Assembly: GCF_016907275.1 (NCBI RefSeq)
Contig: NZ_JAFBBP010000001.1
Coordinates: 4,392,001-4,456,000 of the forward strand
Reading direction: 5' to 3'
Source of the DNA: Micromonospora luteifusca
Lineage (GTDB): Bacteria > Actinomycetota > Actinomycetes > Mycobacteriales > Micromonosporaceae
DNA: 64,000 bases
In this document: in pieces, positions 1 to 8,345 of the stretch
Layout: every line of letters begins with the position of its first letter
Position numbering within the stretch: position 1 is the first letter of the stretch
Program-made: the position numbers and the translations under genes
The notes under the pieces: model-generated
Database searches by the model: none
Seen by the model: the letters and a program-made list of their open reading frames with translations, nothing else
Told to the model about the DNA's origin: nothing

Positions 1-69
1 AACGGCCGACCCGGGTGGGAGGTGCAGTCACGCTCATTTGTCGTCCCGTCTCCGCCGGAAGTTCCGCGC

Positions 70-660
70 TCAGCCGGTCAGGGCGTCGCCGACCGCCTCG
101 ACCAGCTCGTCACGGGCCCGAGCGACCCGGGAACGGATGGTGCCCACCGGCACACCTTCGACGGCGGCGGCCTCGGCGTACGACAGGCCGAGCAGTTGGG
201 TGAGCACGAACGCGGCACGCCGCTCGGCGCTGAGCCTGCGGACCAGGTCCGCGGCACCGAACTGGCCGGCCGGGTCGGGGTGTGGGCGGTCGGTGTACGC
301 GTTCGCCGCCAGGCGCTCGTCGAGCCTGCGGCGGCGGATCACCGTGCGCAGGTGGTCCGCGCAGGCCCGCCGGGCGATGCCGAGCAGCCAGGTGCGGGCG
401 CTCGATCGACCCTCGAACGCGGGCAGGGCCCGAAACGCCCGCAGGTACGTTTCCTGGGTCAGGTCGTCGGCGCTGTCCGGGTCGACCAGGGCGGCGGCGA
501 ACCGCCAGACCTCGACCTGGGTCAGCCGGACGAACGCCGCCTGGGCGGTCGGGTCGCCGTCTCGCGCGGTCAGCGCCCACTCGGTTGCCGGGTCCCGGGC
601 GGCAGCACCGGCCGGCTCCGCCGGACCGGCGGCACCGGTGTCACGCGGGACAGGGATCAC
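70..660 (-). CDS. ECF sigma factor (SigC-like by context)
   Basis: Small sigma-70 family protein of about 196 aa that would direct RNA polymerase to a stress regulon. The region 2 core (ADDLTQETYLRAFRAL, about residues 64-79) and the region 4 helix-turn-helix (LSYAEAAAVEGVPVGTIRSRVARA, cited in part, about 160-180) are clear. The frame is open further upstream, but the GTG at 660 gives the usual family length. It is divergent from the CopC-CopD/YcnI copper pair, an arrangement seen in other actinobacteria where the factor is called SigC; the copper link is inferred from that context. No anti-sigma gene is adjacent. Confidence 0.9.
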   Translation of the reverse strand: MIPVPRDTGAAGPAEPAGAAARDPATEWALTARDGDPTAQAAFVRLTQVEVWRFAAALVDPDSADDLTQETYLRAFRALPAFEGRSSARTWLLGIARRACADHLRTVIRRRRLDERLAANAYTDRPHPDPAGQFGAADLVRRLSAERRAAFVLTQLLGLSYAEAAAVEGVPVGTIRSRVARARDELVEAVGDALTG

Positions 661-728
661 GACAAGCCAGGTTACGCGGCGTCCGGCGGGGCGTCCGGGT
701 CCTTCGGCCCTTGGATGGTCTGCGACAC

Positions 729-760
729 GTCGGGAACTTTCCGCCGCCACGCATCGACTA
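729..760 (+). promoter_or_regulatory. possible ECF-type promoter for copper operon
   Basis: The divergent gap between the sigma gene and the CopC-CopD gene contains GGAAC at 733-737, followed after 16 bases by a TCGACT-like element near 754. GGAAC is a common ECF -35. The -10 is weak, so this is only a candidate site for the neighbouring sigma factor. Confidence 0.25.
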
Positions 761-832
761 CCAGATCATGACGTGCGACCACGAGCGCGATGACCGGTCT
801 CGGGTCGCCGAAAGCCACATGGGTGGGCGACC

Positions 833-2497
833 ATGGCCGGCATGACTGTCGCCCTCCGCCGCCGGATCACTCGGCTGGCCGCAGCCGCCGGCCTCCTGAT
901 CACCGTCGTTGCCTTGTTGATCGCGCCAGCCACCCCGGCCAGCGCCCATGCGGTGCTGGAGAGCAGCAGCCCGGCCGCCGCCGCGATCGTGTCGAGCGGG
1001 CCGTCCGAGGTGGTCCTCACGTTCAGCGAATCGGTCCGCAAGGTTCCCGGCAAGATCCGGGTCATCGCCCCGGACGGCTCCCGCGCCGACCGGGGCGAGC
1101 CGTCGTTCGGCGGCGCGGCGGTGACCATTCCGGTGGACCCGGGCGGTGCGCGCGGCACCTACCTGGTCAGCTTCCGGGTGATCTCCGCCGACAGCCACCC
1201 GGTGTCCGGGGCGTTCACCTACTCGGTCGGCGCACCCTCGACGCCCCCCGTCGACGACGGCGTGGACAGCCGCGCCAACCCGGTGGTGGACACGGCGGTG
1301 AAGGTGGCCCGTTTCCTCGGCTACCTCGGCCTGGTGCTGCTGGTCGGGCCGGCGCTGGTGCTCGCCGCGCTGTGGCCACGACGGCTCTCCCGGCGGGGAC
1401 CGGCCCGGCTGGCCTGGACCGGCCTCGGTCTGGTGGCCGTCGCCACCCTCGCCGACCTGTGGTTGCAGGTGCCCTACACGGCCGGCGGTGGTCTCTTCGA
1501 GGTCACCGGCGAGGGGTTCGGCAGCGTGTTCGGAAGCGCCTTCGGTGCCGCCCACCTGGTCCGACTCGGCCTGCTGGCGGCCTCCGTCTTCCTGCTCCGG
1601 CCGCTGCTGGCCCGGCCTGTCGGCCGCGCTGACGCGATCATCCTGGCCGTGCTCGGCGGCGCTGCCCTGCTGACCTGGCCGCTGGCCGGGCACCCGGCGG
1701 CCTCCCCGGCGCCGGCGGTCTCCGTGGTGGTGGACGCGGTCCACCTGGGCAGCATGGCGGTCTGGCTGGGCGGTCTGCTCATGCTCGCCGGGTTCCTGCT
1801 GCGTCAGGCCGACGAGCGGGAGTTGGGTGCGATCCTGCCGATCTGGTCCCGCTGGGCGGCGCTCGCCGTCTCGGCGCTGCTGCTGGCCGGCACCGTCCAG
1901 GCGTTGATCGAGGTGGCCACCCCGCAGGCGCTGTTCGACACCACCTACGGGCGGTTGCTGCTGGCCAAGATCGGGCTGTTCGCGCTGGTGATCGCTGTGG
2001 CCGCGTACTCCCGGCAGTTGGTGCGTCGGCGCGTCGCGGCGCAGCGCCCGGCGCCGGTCCGCCGCGCGGTCTGGGTGGAGTTGGCCGTGACCGTGGTGGT
2101 GCTGGGCCTGTCCGCCACGCTGGTGCAGACCACGCCCGCCCGGACCGCCGTGGCCGGGCCGTCCGCCGCCGAGGCCGGCCTATTCAGCACCAGGCTGTCC
2201 AGCCCGCTCTATTCGCTGGAGGTCGAGCTGAGCCCGGCCGAGCGGGGCAACAACTCGGTGCACCTGTACGCCTACGGCAAGGACAACCTGCCGCTGCCGG
2301 TGGCCGAGTGGCGGGCGACCGCCGCGCTGCCGTCGGCCGGAATCGAACCGATCGAGGTCCCGTTGCTGCCGCTGACCGACAACCACGCCTACGGCGACAT
2401 CAGCCTGCCGGCCGCTGGCGACTGGCAACTGAAGATCACCGTCCGCACGACCGACATCGACCAGGCCACGGTGACCGCCACCGTGCCCATCCGTTAG
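833..2497 (+). CDS. CopC-CopD fusion copper protein (YcnJ-like)
   Basis: Membrane copper protein of about 554 aa. A signal peptide ends ...TPASA and the mature chain starts with His (HAVLESSSPAAAA), as in CopC cupredoxin domains where that N-terminal His binds Cu(II). The CopC domain (about residues 40-145) is followed by a CopD-type membrane domain with roughly eight hydrophobic segments (about 165-430) and a C-terminal soluble beta domain of about 100 aa. CopCD/YcnJ proteins are linked to copper import or handling. Starts at 833 and 842 are both in frame; a weak GGTGGG precedes the first. ycnI follows 17 bp downstream, so the two are very probably co-transcribed. Confidence 0.93.
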   Translation: MAGMTVALRRRITRLAAAAGLLITVVALLIAPATPASAHAVLESSSPAAAAIVSSGPSEVVLTFSESVRKVPGKIRVIAPDGSRADRGEPSFGGAAVTIPVDPGGARGTYLVSFRVISADSHPVSGAFTYSVGAPSTPPVDDGVDSRANPVVDTAVKVARFLGYLGLVLLVGPALVLAALWPRRLSRRGPARLAWTGLGLVAVATLADLWLQVPYTAGGGLFEVTGEGFGSVFGSAFGAAHLVRLGLLAASVFLLRPLLARPVGRADAIILAVLGGAALLTWPLAGHPAASPAPAVSVVVDAVHLGSMAVWLGGLLMLAGFLLRQADERELGAILPIWSRWAALAVSALLLAGTVQALIEVATPQALFDTTYGRLLLAKIGLFALVIAVAAYSRQLVRRRVAAQRPAPVRRAVWVELAVTVVVLGLSATLVQTTPARTAVAGPSAAEAGLFSTRLSSPLYSLEVELSPAERGNNSVHLYAYGKDNLPLPVAEWRATAALPSAGIEPIEVPLLPLTDNHAYGDISLPAAGDWQLKITVRTTDIDQATVTATVPIR

Positions 2498-2514
2498 AGA
2501 GGTCCGCGAAAGCC

Positions 2515-3258
2515 ATGACCCGATTCCGGCGTACCGCAACCGCCGCTGCCGCCTTGGCGTTCACCGCCGCCGCCACCGCTGTGCTCGGCTTCGCCGGACC
2601 GGCGTCCGCTCACGTCACGGTGAACCCGAAGGAGGCGACCCAGGGCGGCTACGCCCGGCTGGCGTTCCGGGTGCCCAACGAGAGTGACACCGCCTCGACC
2701 ACCAAGCTGGAGGTGACGCTGCCGGCGGAAGCACCGGTCGGTTCGGTGTCGACCATGCCGGTGCCCGGGTGGACGGTGGCGATGGAGAAGCGCAAGGTGG
2801 ACCCGCCGATCGAGGTGCACGGGAGCCAGCTCACCGAGGCGGTCTCCAAGATCACCTGGACGGCCACCGGCGATGCGGCGGTGAAGCCGGGTCAGTTCCA
2901 GGAGTTCCCCGTCTCGATGGGGCCGCTGCCGCAGGTCGACACGATGATCTTCAAGATCCTGCAGACCTACTCGGACGGCAACATCTCGCGCTGGATCGAG
3001 CCGCCGACGCCGGGTGCTGAGGAGCCGGAGCACCCGGCCCCGGTGCTCACCCTGGCCCCGGCCGCGGCACCGGCCGGTTCGGCCGCGCCCACCGCTGCCG
3101 GCACGGCCGTGGCGTCGCCCGATGACGACGATGACGACGAGGGCAACGGGCTCGCGGTCGGTCTCGGTGTGGCCGGTCTCGTCGCCGGTCTGGCCGGCCT
3201 GGTGCTGGGTGGGCTGGCGTTCGCCCGGTCCCGCCGAGAGCCGGTCGTCAAGGCCTGA
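2515..3258 (+). CDS. ycnI: YcnI family copper-binding protein (DUF1775)
   Basis: Secreted, membrane-anchored protein of 247 aa. The signal peptide ends GPASA and the mature chain begins HVTVNPKEATQGG, the typical DUF1775 start whose N-terminal His contributes to copper binding in characterised YcnI. The cupredoxin-like domain spans about residues 33-160 and includes the family's RWIEPP motif. It is followed by an Ala/Pro-rich linker, six consecutive Asp plus Glu just outside the membrane, a single transmembrane helix (about 215-238) and a basic tail. It lies 17 bp after the CopC-CopD gene, as in Bacillus ycnJ-ycnI. The acidic run next to the membrane could be an extra metal-binding patch (inference). 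Confidence 0.93.
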   Translation: MTRFRRTATAAAALAFTAAATAVLGFAGPASAHVTVNPKEATQGGYARLAFRVPNESDTASTTKLEVTLPAEAPVGSVSTMPVPGWTVAMEKRKVDPPIEVHGSQLTEAVSKITWTATGDAAVKPGQFQEFPVSMGPLPQVDTMIFKILQTYSDGNISRWIEPPTPGAEEPEHPAPVLTLAPAAAPAGSAAPTAAGTAVASPDDDDDDEGNGLAVGLGVAGLVAGLAGLVLGGLAFARSRREPVVKA

Positions 3259-3270
3259 TCCCGTCGCATC

Positions 3271-3310
3271 CGCTGGCCCGCCGGACCATCCGGCGGGCCA
3301 GCGCGCTTTT
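3271..3310 (+). terminator. intrinsic terminator of copper operon
   Basis: Perfect 14-bp inverted repeat (arms 3271-3284 and 3290-3303) with a 5-nt loop, followed by CGCTTTT. It sits 12 bp after the ycnI stop. Confidence 0.85.
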
Positions 3311-3407
3311 CGCAGTCGGATCTGACCGTGCCGGGGATATCCCCTGATCACAGCGCCCACGTCGGTAAGGTCGGCCGGGTATCTGGCTACGGAAGGGGAC
3401 GGTGCGA

Positions 3408-4487
3408 ATGCGTTTCGTGCGGGCGATCGTCGGAGTGCTGCTGTTGGTCGTGGGAATTCCGGCGCTGCTCGCCGGTGGCGCGTTGTGGCTGGTGACCCGA
3501 CACGCCGACCCCGATGGGGCCTTCGCCGCCCGCTTCGAGACGATCCGCACGCCCGGTCACGCGGTCGTGGTCACCGACCTCGACCGGTTGCTGCGGCAGG
3601 CGGCGCCCTTCACGCGTACCGGCCAGACCCTGCTGCGACTGGACGCCCGCACCGCGGACGGCCCGGCCTTCCTCGGGCTGGCGCCCACCGCCGAGGTGCG
3701 CCGCTGGCTGGAATCGGTGCCACACGCCTCGGTCCGCCGGGTGACGTTGGCCCAAGGCCCGCTGCCGGTCCGGCTGGACCCAGCCGGTCCCACCGCCGGC
3801 GGCCCGGCCGACCCCGCTGGGAGCCCGGCCGGCGCGGTGCCGCTCAGCCCGCTGGGTCGGGCGTCCTGGCTACGCCAGGGGATCGGCTCGCTGGAGTGGA
3901 GTGCGGACGACCTGGCCGGCGAGCCCATGAGCCTGGTGGTGATGCGCCCCGACGGCGGTGCCGACCTGACCCTGGACCTGCGCGCCGAGGTGCAGGCGGG
4001 GTGGACCGGCCCGGCCACCTGGGGTCTGCTGGCCACCGGCGTCCTGCTGGTGGTGTGTGCTCTCCTGCTCCTGCTGCGACCGCTGCGTCCGCGCGAGGTG
4101 ATCTTCGTGGTCGAGCCGGATCAGGTGCCGGTGCTCGCCGGGCGGCTCGGGGTCACCACGCTGAGCGGCCTGGGTGCCCGGGAGCCCGGGTCGACCTCGC
4201 GGTTCCCGGCGGTACGACAGCTCACCTCGGTCGGCTCGGCCGTAGGGGAGCGCCCCCGGTCGGCCATCGGCGCGGAGCCGGGTCGGCCGGCCACCCTCGC
4301 CGACCTGGACGCGCCGGTCCGGTTGCCCCGATCACCGGCGGCGACGCTGAGTCTCGCCTGGCCGCCGTCCGGCGCGGAGCCCACGGCCCGGCCGGTGGCG
4401 TTTGAGGAAACGGCGAGCGGCCCTCCGCGCTGCCGACGCGGAGGGCCACCCTCACCGGGGGATCGGTGCTACCCGAGCGACGCTTGA
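3408..4487 (+). CDS. hypothetical membrane protein
   Basis: About 359 aa, not assigned to a family. The N-terminal membrane helix (about residues 5-30) is followed by an extracytoplasmic domain of about 170 aa, a second helix (TWGLLATGVLLVVCALLLLL, near 205-225) and a cytoplasmic tail of about 130 aa rich in Pro, Ala and Arg. ATG 3408 is preferred because GGAAGGGG at 3391-3398 is well spaced; GTG 3402 is too close. The last 25 or so residues (Arg/Pro/Cys-rich) are encoded across a strong hairpin, so the native C-terminus may differ. It follows a terminator and is therefore probably transcribed alone. Confidence 0.7.
   Translation: MRFVRAIVGVLLLVVGIPALLAGGALWLVTRHADPDGAFAARFETIRTPGHAVVVTDLDRLLRQAAPFTRTGQTLLRLDARTADGPAFLGLAPTAEVRRWLESVPHASVRRVTLAQGPLPVRLDPAGPTAGGPADPAGSPAGAVPLSPLGRASWLRQGIGSLEWSADDLAGEPMSLVVMRPDGGADLTLDLRAEVQAGWTGPATWGLLATGVLLVVCALLLLLRPLRPREVIFVVEPDQVPVLAGRLGVTTLSGLGAREPGSTSRFPAVRQLTSVGSAVGERPRSAIGAEPGRPATLADLDAPVRLPRSPAATLSLAWPPSGAEPTARPVAFEETASGPPRCRRGGPPSPGDRCYPSDA
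4419..4447. terminator. GC hairpin between convergent genes
   Basis: An 11-bp inverted repeat (4419-4429 and 4437-4447, loop 7) with no T tract. It lies inside the 3' end of the upstream reading frame and just beyond the convergent GT87 gene, so it may act as a bidirectional terminator. Confidence 0.5.
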
Positions 4488-4522
4488 GGTAGATGAGGCC
4501 AGATTAGCGCCGATGAGGGCTA

Positions 4523-5818
4523 CTAGGGAGATCTGTCCATTTGGTGCGATTTTTCCTCAGGGTGCGTTGAGCGCAGCGGCCCCAGGCGCACCGTGCCCGA
4601 GCGCACCGGCAGGGCCACCAGCAGCAGCACACTGAGCAGCACGTAGCCGTTGTGAATGACGAAATCGACCGGACCGTGGGTGCGGACCGGATCCGTGCCC
4701 CAGTCGTGGAACGTCACCATGCCGTAGATGGTCAGCGCGGTGGTGCCCAGCGCCAGCCCGGCCAACCACCGGCGTCGGCGTCCCTCGTCCGGGCGGTTGG
4801 CACTCAACGCCGCGTCCGCGAGCAGCACCACCGCCGGCACGAACCAGTAGATGTGGTGGGTCCAGGTGATCGGGCTCGCCAGGGAACCGACCAGCCCGGT
4901 CAGCGTCAGGCCCGTCAACAGGTCACCGGCCCGAGCCGCACGGGAGGCCCGCCACAGCCCGTAGACGGCGACCACGGCCACCAGCAGCAGCCAGAGCAGC
5001 CGATCTGGCTTCTCCGGCGCGGTGAACCGGCTGAGCAGGCCGAACAGCGACTGGTTGCCGACGTAGTCGGTGCGCCCCACCCGATCGGTGGCCCACAGTT
5101 CGTGGGTCCAGAACCGCCACGAGTCGCCCGGGGCGACCGCCGCCGCGAGCAGGGTCGCCGCCGCCGCGGTCACGCTGGCCACCGCCGCGGCCCGCCACCG
5201 CCGGGTGGCCAACAGGTACACGATGAAGATGCCGGGGAAGAGCTTGAGCGCCGTCGCCAGCCCCACCCCCACCCCGGCCCAGCGCCGCGCCTGCGGCACC
5301 GCGTACAGCAGGTCGGCCAGGATGAGTACGACCAGCAGCATGTTGATCTGGCCGAAGGTGATCGTTTCGCGGGTGCTCTCCACCGCCAGCACGAGCAGTA
5401 CGGCGACGATCAGGGTGAACGCTCGCGGCAGGTCGTGTCGGGCGATGATCGGTGTCACCAGCCAACGGGTGGTCAGCACCAGGGCCAGCACGGTGAGCAC
5501 CGTGAAGATCGTCACAGTGGCATCCAGCTTCAACAGCCCGAACGGCCACAGCAGCAGCGCGCTGAATGGCGGGTAGGTGAAGTACAACTCGCCCTGCACC
5601 CGGTCGGGTTGGACGTAGTCGTAGAGCGGGTGGCCGGCGCGCCACCAGTCCACCGCCGACATGTAGATCTTGAGGTCGAGGAACTTGTGGTTCAGGCCCG
5701 GCAGGTAGAGCGCTGGCAGCACGGCGATGAGGGCCACCACCGCGACTAGGCGGCGGACCGTACGGCCGCCGGGATCGTCGTCGGTGACGGCGGGCGGTGC
5801 GACGGGTTCTGCTGGCAC
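4523..5818 (-). CDS. GT87 family polyprenyl-phosphate mannosyltransferase
   Basis: Polytopic membrane protein of 431 aa with about 10-11 hydrophobic segments. It has the GT87/DUF2029 pattern: a helix, then an extracytoplasmic loop with a conserved Asp (NHKFLDLKIYMSAVDWW) and the YFTYPPFSALLLWP motif. GT-C enzymes of this family add alpha-1,2-mannose units from polyprenyl-phosphate mannose to cell-envelope glycolipids such as phosphatidylinositol mannosides and lipomannan. Donor and acceptor here are inferred from the family. ATG 5818 follows a cytoplasmic Pro-rich N-terminus. It is divergent from orn with a gap of only 72 bp. Confidence 0.87.
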   Translation of the reverse strand: MPAEPVAPPAVTDDDPGGRTVRRLVAVVALIAVLPALYLPGLNHKFLDLKIYMSAVDWWRAGHPLYDYVQPDRVQGELYFTYPPFSALLLWPFGLLKLDATVTIFTVLTVLALVLTTRWLVTPIIARHDLPRAFTLIVAVLLVLAVESTRETITFGQINMLLVVLILADLLYAVPQARRWAGVGVGLATALKLFPGIFIVYLLATRRWRAAAVASVTAAAATLLAAAVAPGDSWRFWTHELWATDRVGRTDYVGNQSLFGLLSRFTAPEKPDRLLWLLLVAVVAVYGLWRASRAARAGDLLTGLTLTGLVGSLASPITWTHHIYWFVPAVVLLADAALSANRPDEGRRRRWLAGLALGTTALTIYGMVTFHDWGTDPVRTHGPVDFVIHNGYVLLSVLLLVALPVRSGTVRLGPLRSTHPEEKSHQMDRSP

Positions 5819-5890
5819 CCCGAAACCCTAGCGGGCCGGTCGGCTGAGAGCGCGCAGCCGCGACGTGTGGGCTGCGCGTAGGCTGTCCCG

Positions 5891-6481
5891 GTGGCTGATC
5901 TCCTCGTATGGATCGACTGTGAGATGACCGGGCTGGACCTCGGCAGGGACAAGCTGATCGAGGTTGCGGCACTGGTCACCGATCCCGACCTCAACGTACT
6001 GGGTGACGGGGTCGACGTGGTGATCCACGCCGATGAGGCGGCACTGGAGGGGATGCCCGAGATCGTCCAGACGATGCACGCCAAGTCCGGCCTCACCGAA
6101 GAGGTCCGTCGTTCGGCGGTCACCCTCGCCGAGGCGGAAGACCTGGTCCTGGACTACGTCCGCACCTTCGTTAAGGACCCGCGCACGGCGCCGCTGTGTG
6201 GCAACTCGATCGCCACCGACCGGGGCTTCATCGCCCGGGACATGCCCCGCCTCGACGCGCACCTGCACTACCGGATGATCGACGTGTCGTCGATCAAGGA
6301 ACTCTGCCGTCGCTGGTACCCCCGGGTGTACTTCGGCCAGCCGCAGAAGGGCCTCGCACACCGGGCGTTGGCCGACATCCGGGAGAGCATCCGCGAATTG
6401 GAGTACTACCGGCGGACGGTCTTCGTCCCGCTGCCCGGCCCGGACGTCGAGACCGCCAAGGCGATCGCCGCCGAGCTCTGA
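5891..6481 (+). CDS. orn: oligoribonuclease
   Basis: 3'-5' exoribonuclease of 196 aa that degrades 2-5 nt RNA oligomers, including pGpG in organisms with cyclic di-GMP. DEDDh motifs are intact: [10 protein letters not shown] (Asp and Glu at residues 9 and 11), the central [11 protein letters not shown] with its Asp, and the C-terminal HRALADI with catalytic His and Asp. Length matches the family. The start is GTG 5891; the frame is not open further upstream. tRNA-His follows about 110 bp downstream. Confidence 0.97.
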   Translation: MADLLVWIDCEMTGLDLGRDKLIEVAALVTDPDLNVLGDGVDVVIHADEAALEGMPEIVQTMHAKSGLTEEVRRSAVTLAEAEDLVLDYVRTFVKDPRTAPLCGNSIATDRGFIARDMPRLDAHLHYRMIDVSSIKELCRRWYPRVYFGQPQKGLAHRALADIRESIRELEYYRRTVFVPLPGPDVETAKAIAAEL

Positions 6482-6592
6482 CCCGGGCGGCCGTCACCGG
6501 GGAGCAGGGAACCCGCTAGACGTGGTGCGCGGCGGTGTGGCTATTATTGGTCCGCACCCCGCCCGGGGCGATCGACCGGGCGACGGCGGCAT

Positions 6593-6668
6593 GGTGGCTG
6601 TAGCTCAGTTGGCAGAGCACCGGGTTGTGGTCCCGGTTGTCGTGGGTTCAATTCCCATCAGTCACCCA
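6593..6668 (+). tRNA. tRNA-His (GTG)
   Basis: A complete cloverleaf can be folded: acceptor GTGGCTG (6594-6600) pairs with CAGTCAC (6659-6665); anticodon arm CCGGG-TTGTGGT-CCCGG with anticodon GTG; T arm with GTTCAATTC. The extra G at -1 (6593) and the C discriminator (6666) are the hallmark of tRNA-His. CCA is only partly encoded. Confidence 0.96.
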
Positions 6669-6680
6669 GTTGGTCTCACG

Positions 6681-6717
6681 ACTCAGGCCCCCTCTCCGGA
6701 GGGGGCCTGAGTCGTTT
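6681..6717 (+). terminator. terminator of tRNA-His
   Basis: A 14-bp perfect stem (6681-6694 and 6699-6712), 4-nt loop, followed by CGTTT. Confidence 0.8.
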
Positions 6718-6768
6718 GGCGCCCGCCAATCGGGGCACCCGCGGCGACGTTGGCGTGCGACGGACATG

Positions 6769-6798
6769 CGAAAGCCCCCTCCGGAGAGGGGGCTTTCG
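6769..6798 (-). terminator. terminator downstream of first L,D-transpeptidase gene
   Basis: A 12-bp perfect inverted repeat (6769-6780 and 6787-6798) just beyond the stop of the minus-strand gene at 6807. Confidence 0.65.
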
Positions 6799-6806
6799 TC
6801 AGGTGC

Positions 6807-8096
6807 TCAGGCGGTCGGGGTGGCTGTCGGCGTGACGGCAGCGTCCGGGGTCGGGGTGGTGTCCGGGTCGGCCGGCGGCTCGTACGGGAGGGCGCTGCCC
6901 TTGACGTACTCGTCCCAGCTCATGTTCCAGTCGGTCCATCCGTTGCCGTTCTGCAGCTTGCGCTCGGTGCCCTTGACCGTGATCGGGTCGCCGATCTGGG
7001 TGTTCCTGAACAGCCAGTCGCCGTTGGCCATCGACACGTTCACGCAACCGTGCGAGACGTTCACGCTGCCCTGCTGACCCTCGGACCAGGGCGCCGCGTG
7101 GATGAACTCGCCGCCCCAGGTGAGTCGCTGCGCAAAGTCGATCTTGGTGCGGTAGCCCTCCTCGGGGCCCAGCTCCTCCATCGTGTCGAACACGGTCTTG
7201 CGCAGCTTCTCGATCACCACCATCGTCCCGCTGGACGAGGGGGTGGTCTTCTTGCCGAGGCTGACCGGGATGGTCTTGACCACGGCGCCGTTGCGGGTCA
7301 CCGTCATCCGCTTGGTCTTGTTGTCCACCGTCATGACCACCGAAGCGCCGATCTTGATGTCCACCGCGAGGTCGGCGCGGCCATACCAGCCCTCACCCAT
7401 CGGCAGGCCACCGGCCTGCACCCGGTAGGAGACCTTGCTGTCGGCCTTCCAGAACTCCTTCGGCCGGTACCGGATCTCGGTCGGGCTGACCCAGTGCCAG
7501 ATGCCCTCCTGGGCCGGTGTCGAGGTCACCGTCATCCGGCGCTGCACGTCGTCGCGGTAGTCCTCCGGAATGCCCCGGCTGAACTTCACGATCAGCGGCA
7601 TTCCGACCCCGACCACCTGATTGTCGCCGAGGAAGCTGCTCACCCGTACCTGATTGCCCGGCTTGGCCATGGTGGTGAAGGTGCTGGTCGCGGTGGCCGG
7701 ACGCTCGTCGTCGCCGGTGGCGGTCACGGTCGCCGTGTAGCTCGTGCCATAGGCCAGCGCGCCGGCCGGCAACCAGGTCTTGCCATCCGCGGCGAGGGTG
7801 CCCTCGACCGCCTTGCCGGCCGCGTCCTTGAGCTCGACGGTGGTCTTCACGGCGTCCTTCGTGGTGAAGGTGATGCCGGTGGACGCTGGCACGTCCTTGG
7901 CATCGGCCGCCGGCTCGCTGATGGTCGCCGCCGCTTTCGGCGCCGGGCTCTCATCGCCGCCGTGCCACGAGGACGGCTTGCCGCCGTCGCTGTCGGTGCA
8001 GGCGGAGGTGAAAGCCAGCGCCACGGCGAGGAGTCCCGCCGCGAACACGCGGCGTCGCCCACCGGGCCTGATCAGCTGGTCCTGGCTAGCTCGCAT
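6807..8096 (-). CDS. L,D-transpeptidase lipoprotein (Ig-like plus YkuD)
   Basis: Cell-wall enzyme of 429 aa expected to make 3-3 (meso-DAP to meso-DAP) peptidoglycan cross-links. A lipobox (FTSAC) follows the signal peptide. Then come two Ig-like domains (about residues 60-250) and a YkuD catalytic domain with the motif IHAAPWSE...SHGCVNVS, where His, the second His and the nucleophilic Cys are intact. A Pro/Thr-rich tail closes the protein. The layout matches mycobacterial LdtB (LdtMt2). ATG 8096 has AGGGA upstream; earlier in-frame starts would add a non-signal extension. It is a close paralogue of the next gene, but each has its own terminator hairpin. Confidence 0.95.
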   Translation of the reverse strand: MRASQDQLIRPGGRRRVFAAGLLAVALAFTSACTDSDGGKPSSWHGGDESPAPKAAATISEPAADAKDVPASTGITFTTKDAVKTTVELKDAAGKAVEGTLAADGKTWLPAGALAYGTSYTATVTATGDDERPATATSTFTTMAKPGNQVRVSSFLGDNQVVGVGMPLIVKFSRGIPEDYRDDVQRRMTVTSTPAQEGIWHWVSPTEIRYRPKEFWKADSKVSYRVQAGGLPMGEGWYGRADLAVDIKIGASVVMTVDNKTKRMTVTRNGAVVKTIPVSLGKKTTPSSSGTMVVIEKLRKTVFDTMEELGPEEGYRTKIDFAQRLTWGGEFIHAAPWSEGQQGSVNVSHGCVNVSMANGDWLFRNTQIGDPITVKGTERKLQNGNGWTDWNMSWDEYVKGSALPYEPPADPDTTPTPDAAVTPTATPTA

Positions 8097-8298
8097 GATT
8101 CCCTCACAGTCGTGGTCGCTGCCCCATCGTCTCCTACTGACGCGCCAGAGCCGGCCCCGGTTGCCGAGGGTGAACCGAAACACGCCGACCATCATGCCGG
8201 AATCTTGCTACTATCCGGCGTTTCGTGAGTCTGGCTCGTCTCGGTACCGGGGCTGAGGGGTCGCCGCGGCATCGTCGCGTCGCGGGAGTGCAAGGTTA

Positions 8299-8331
8299 CG
8301 CGCCGGCCCGGCCATCGGCAGGGCCGGCGCG
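8299..8331 (-). terminator. terminator of second L,D-transpeptidase gene
   Basis: An 11-bp perfect inverted repeat (8299-8309 and 8321-8331) starting 15 bp after the stop at 8346. Confidence 0.65.
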
Positions 8332-8345
8332 AGAAGACTGACGGC

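Noticed and set aside
1..69. possible end of an upstream gene
   Set aside because: Too short to judge; no convincing coding sequence or RNA structure was seen.
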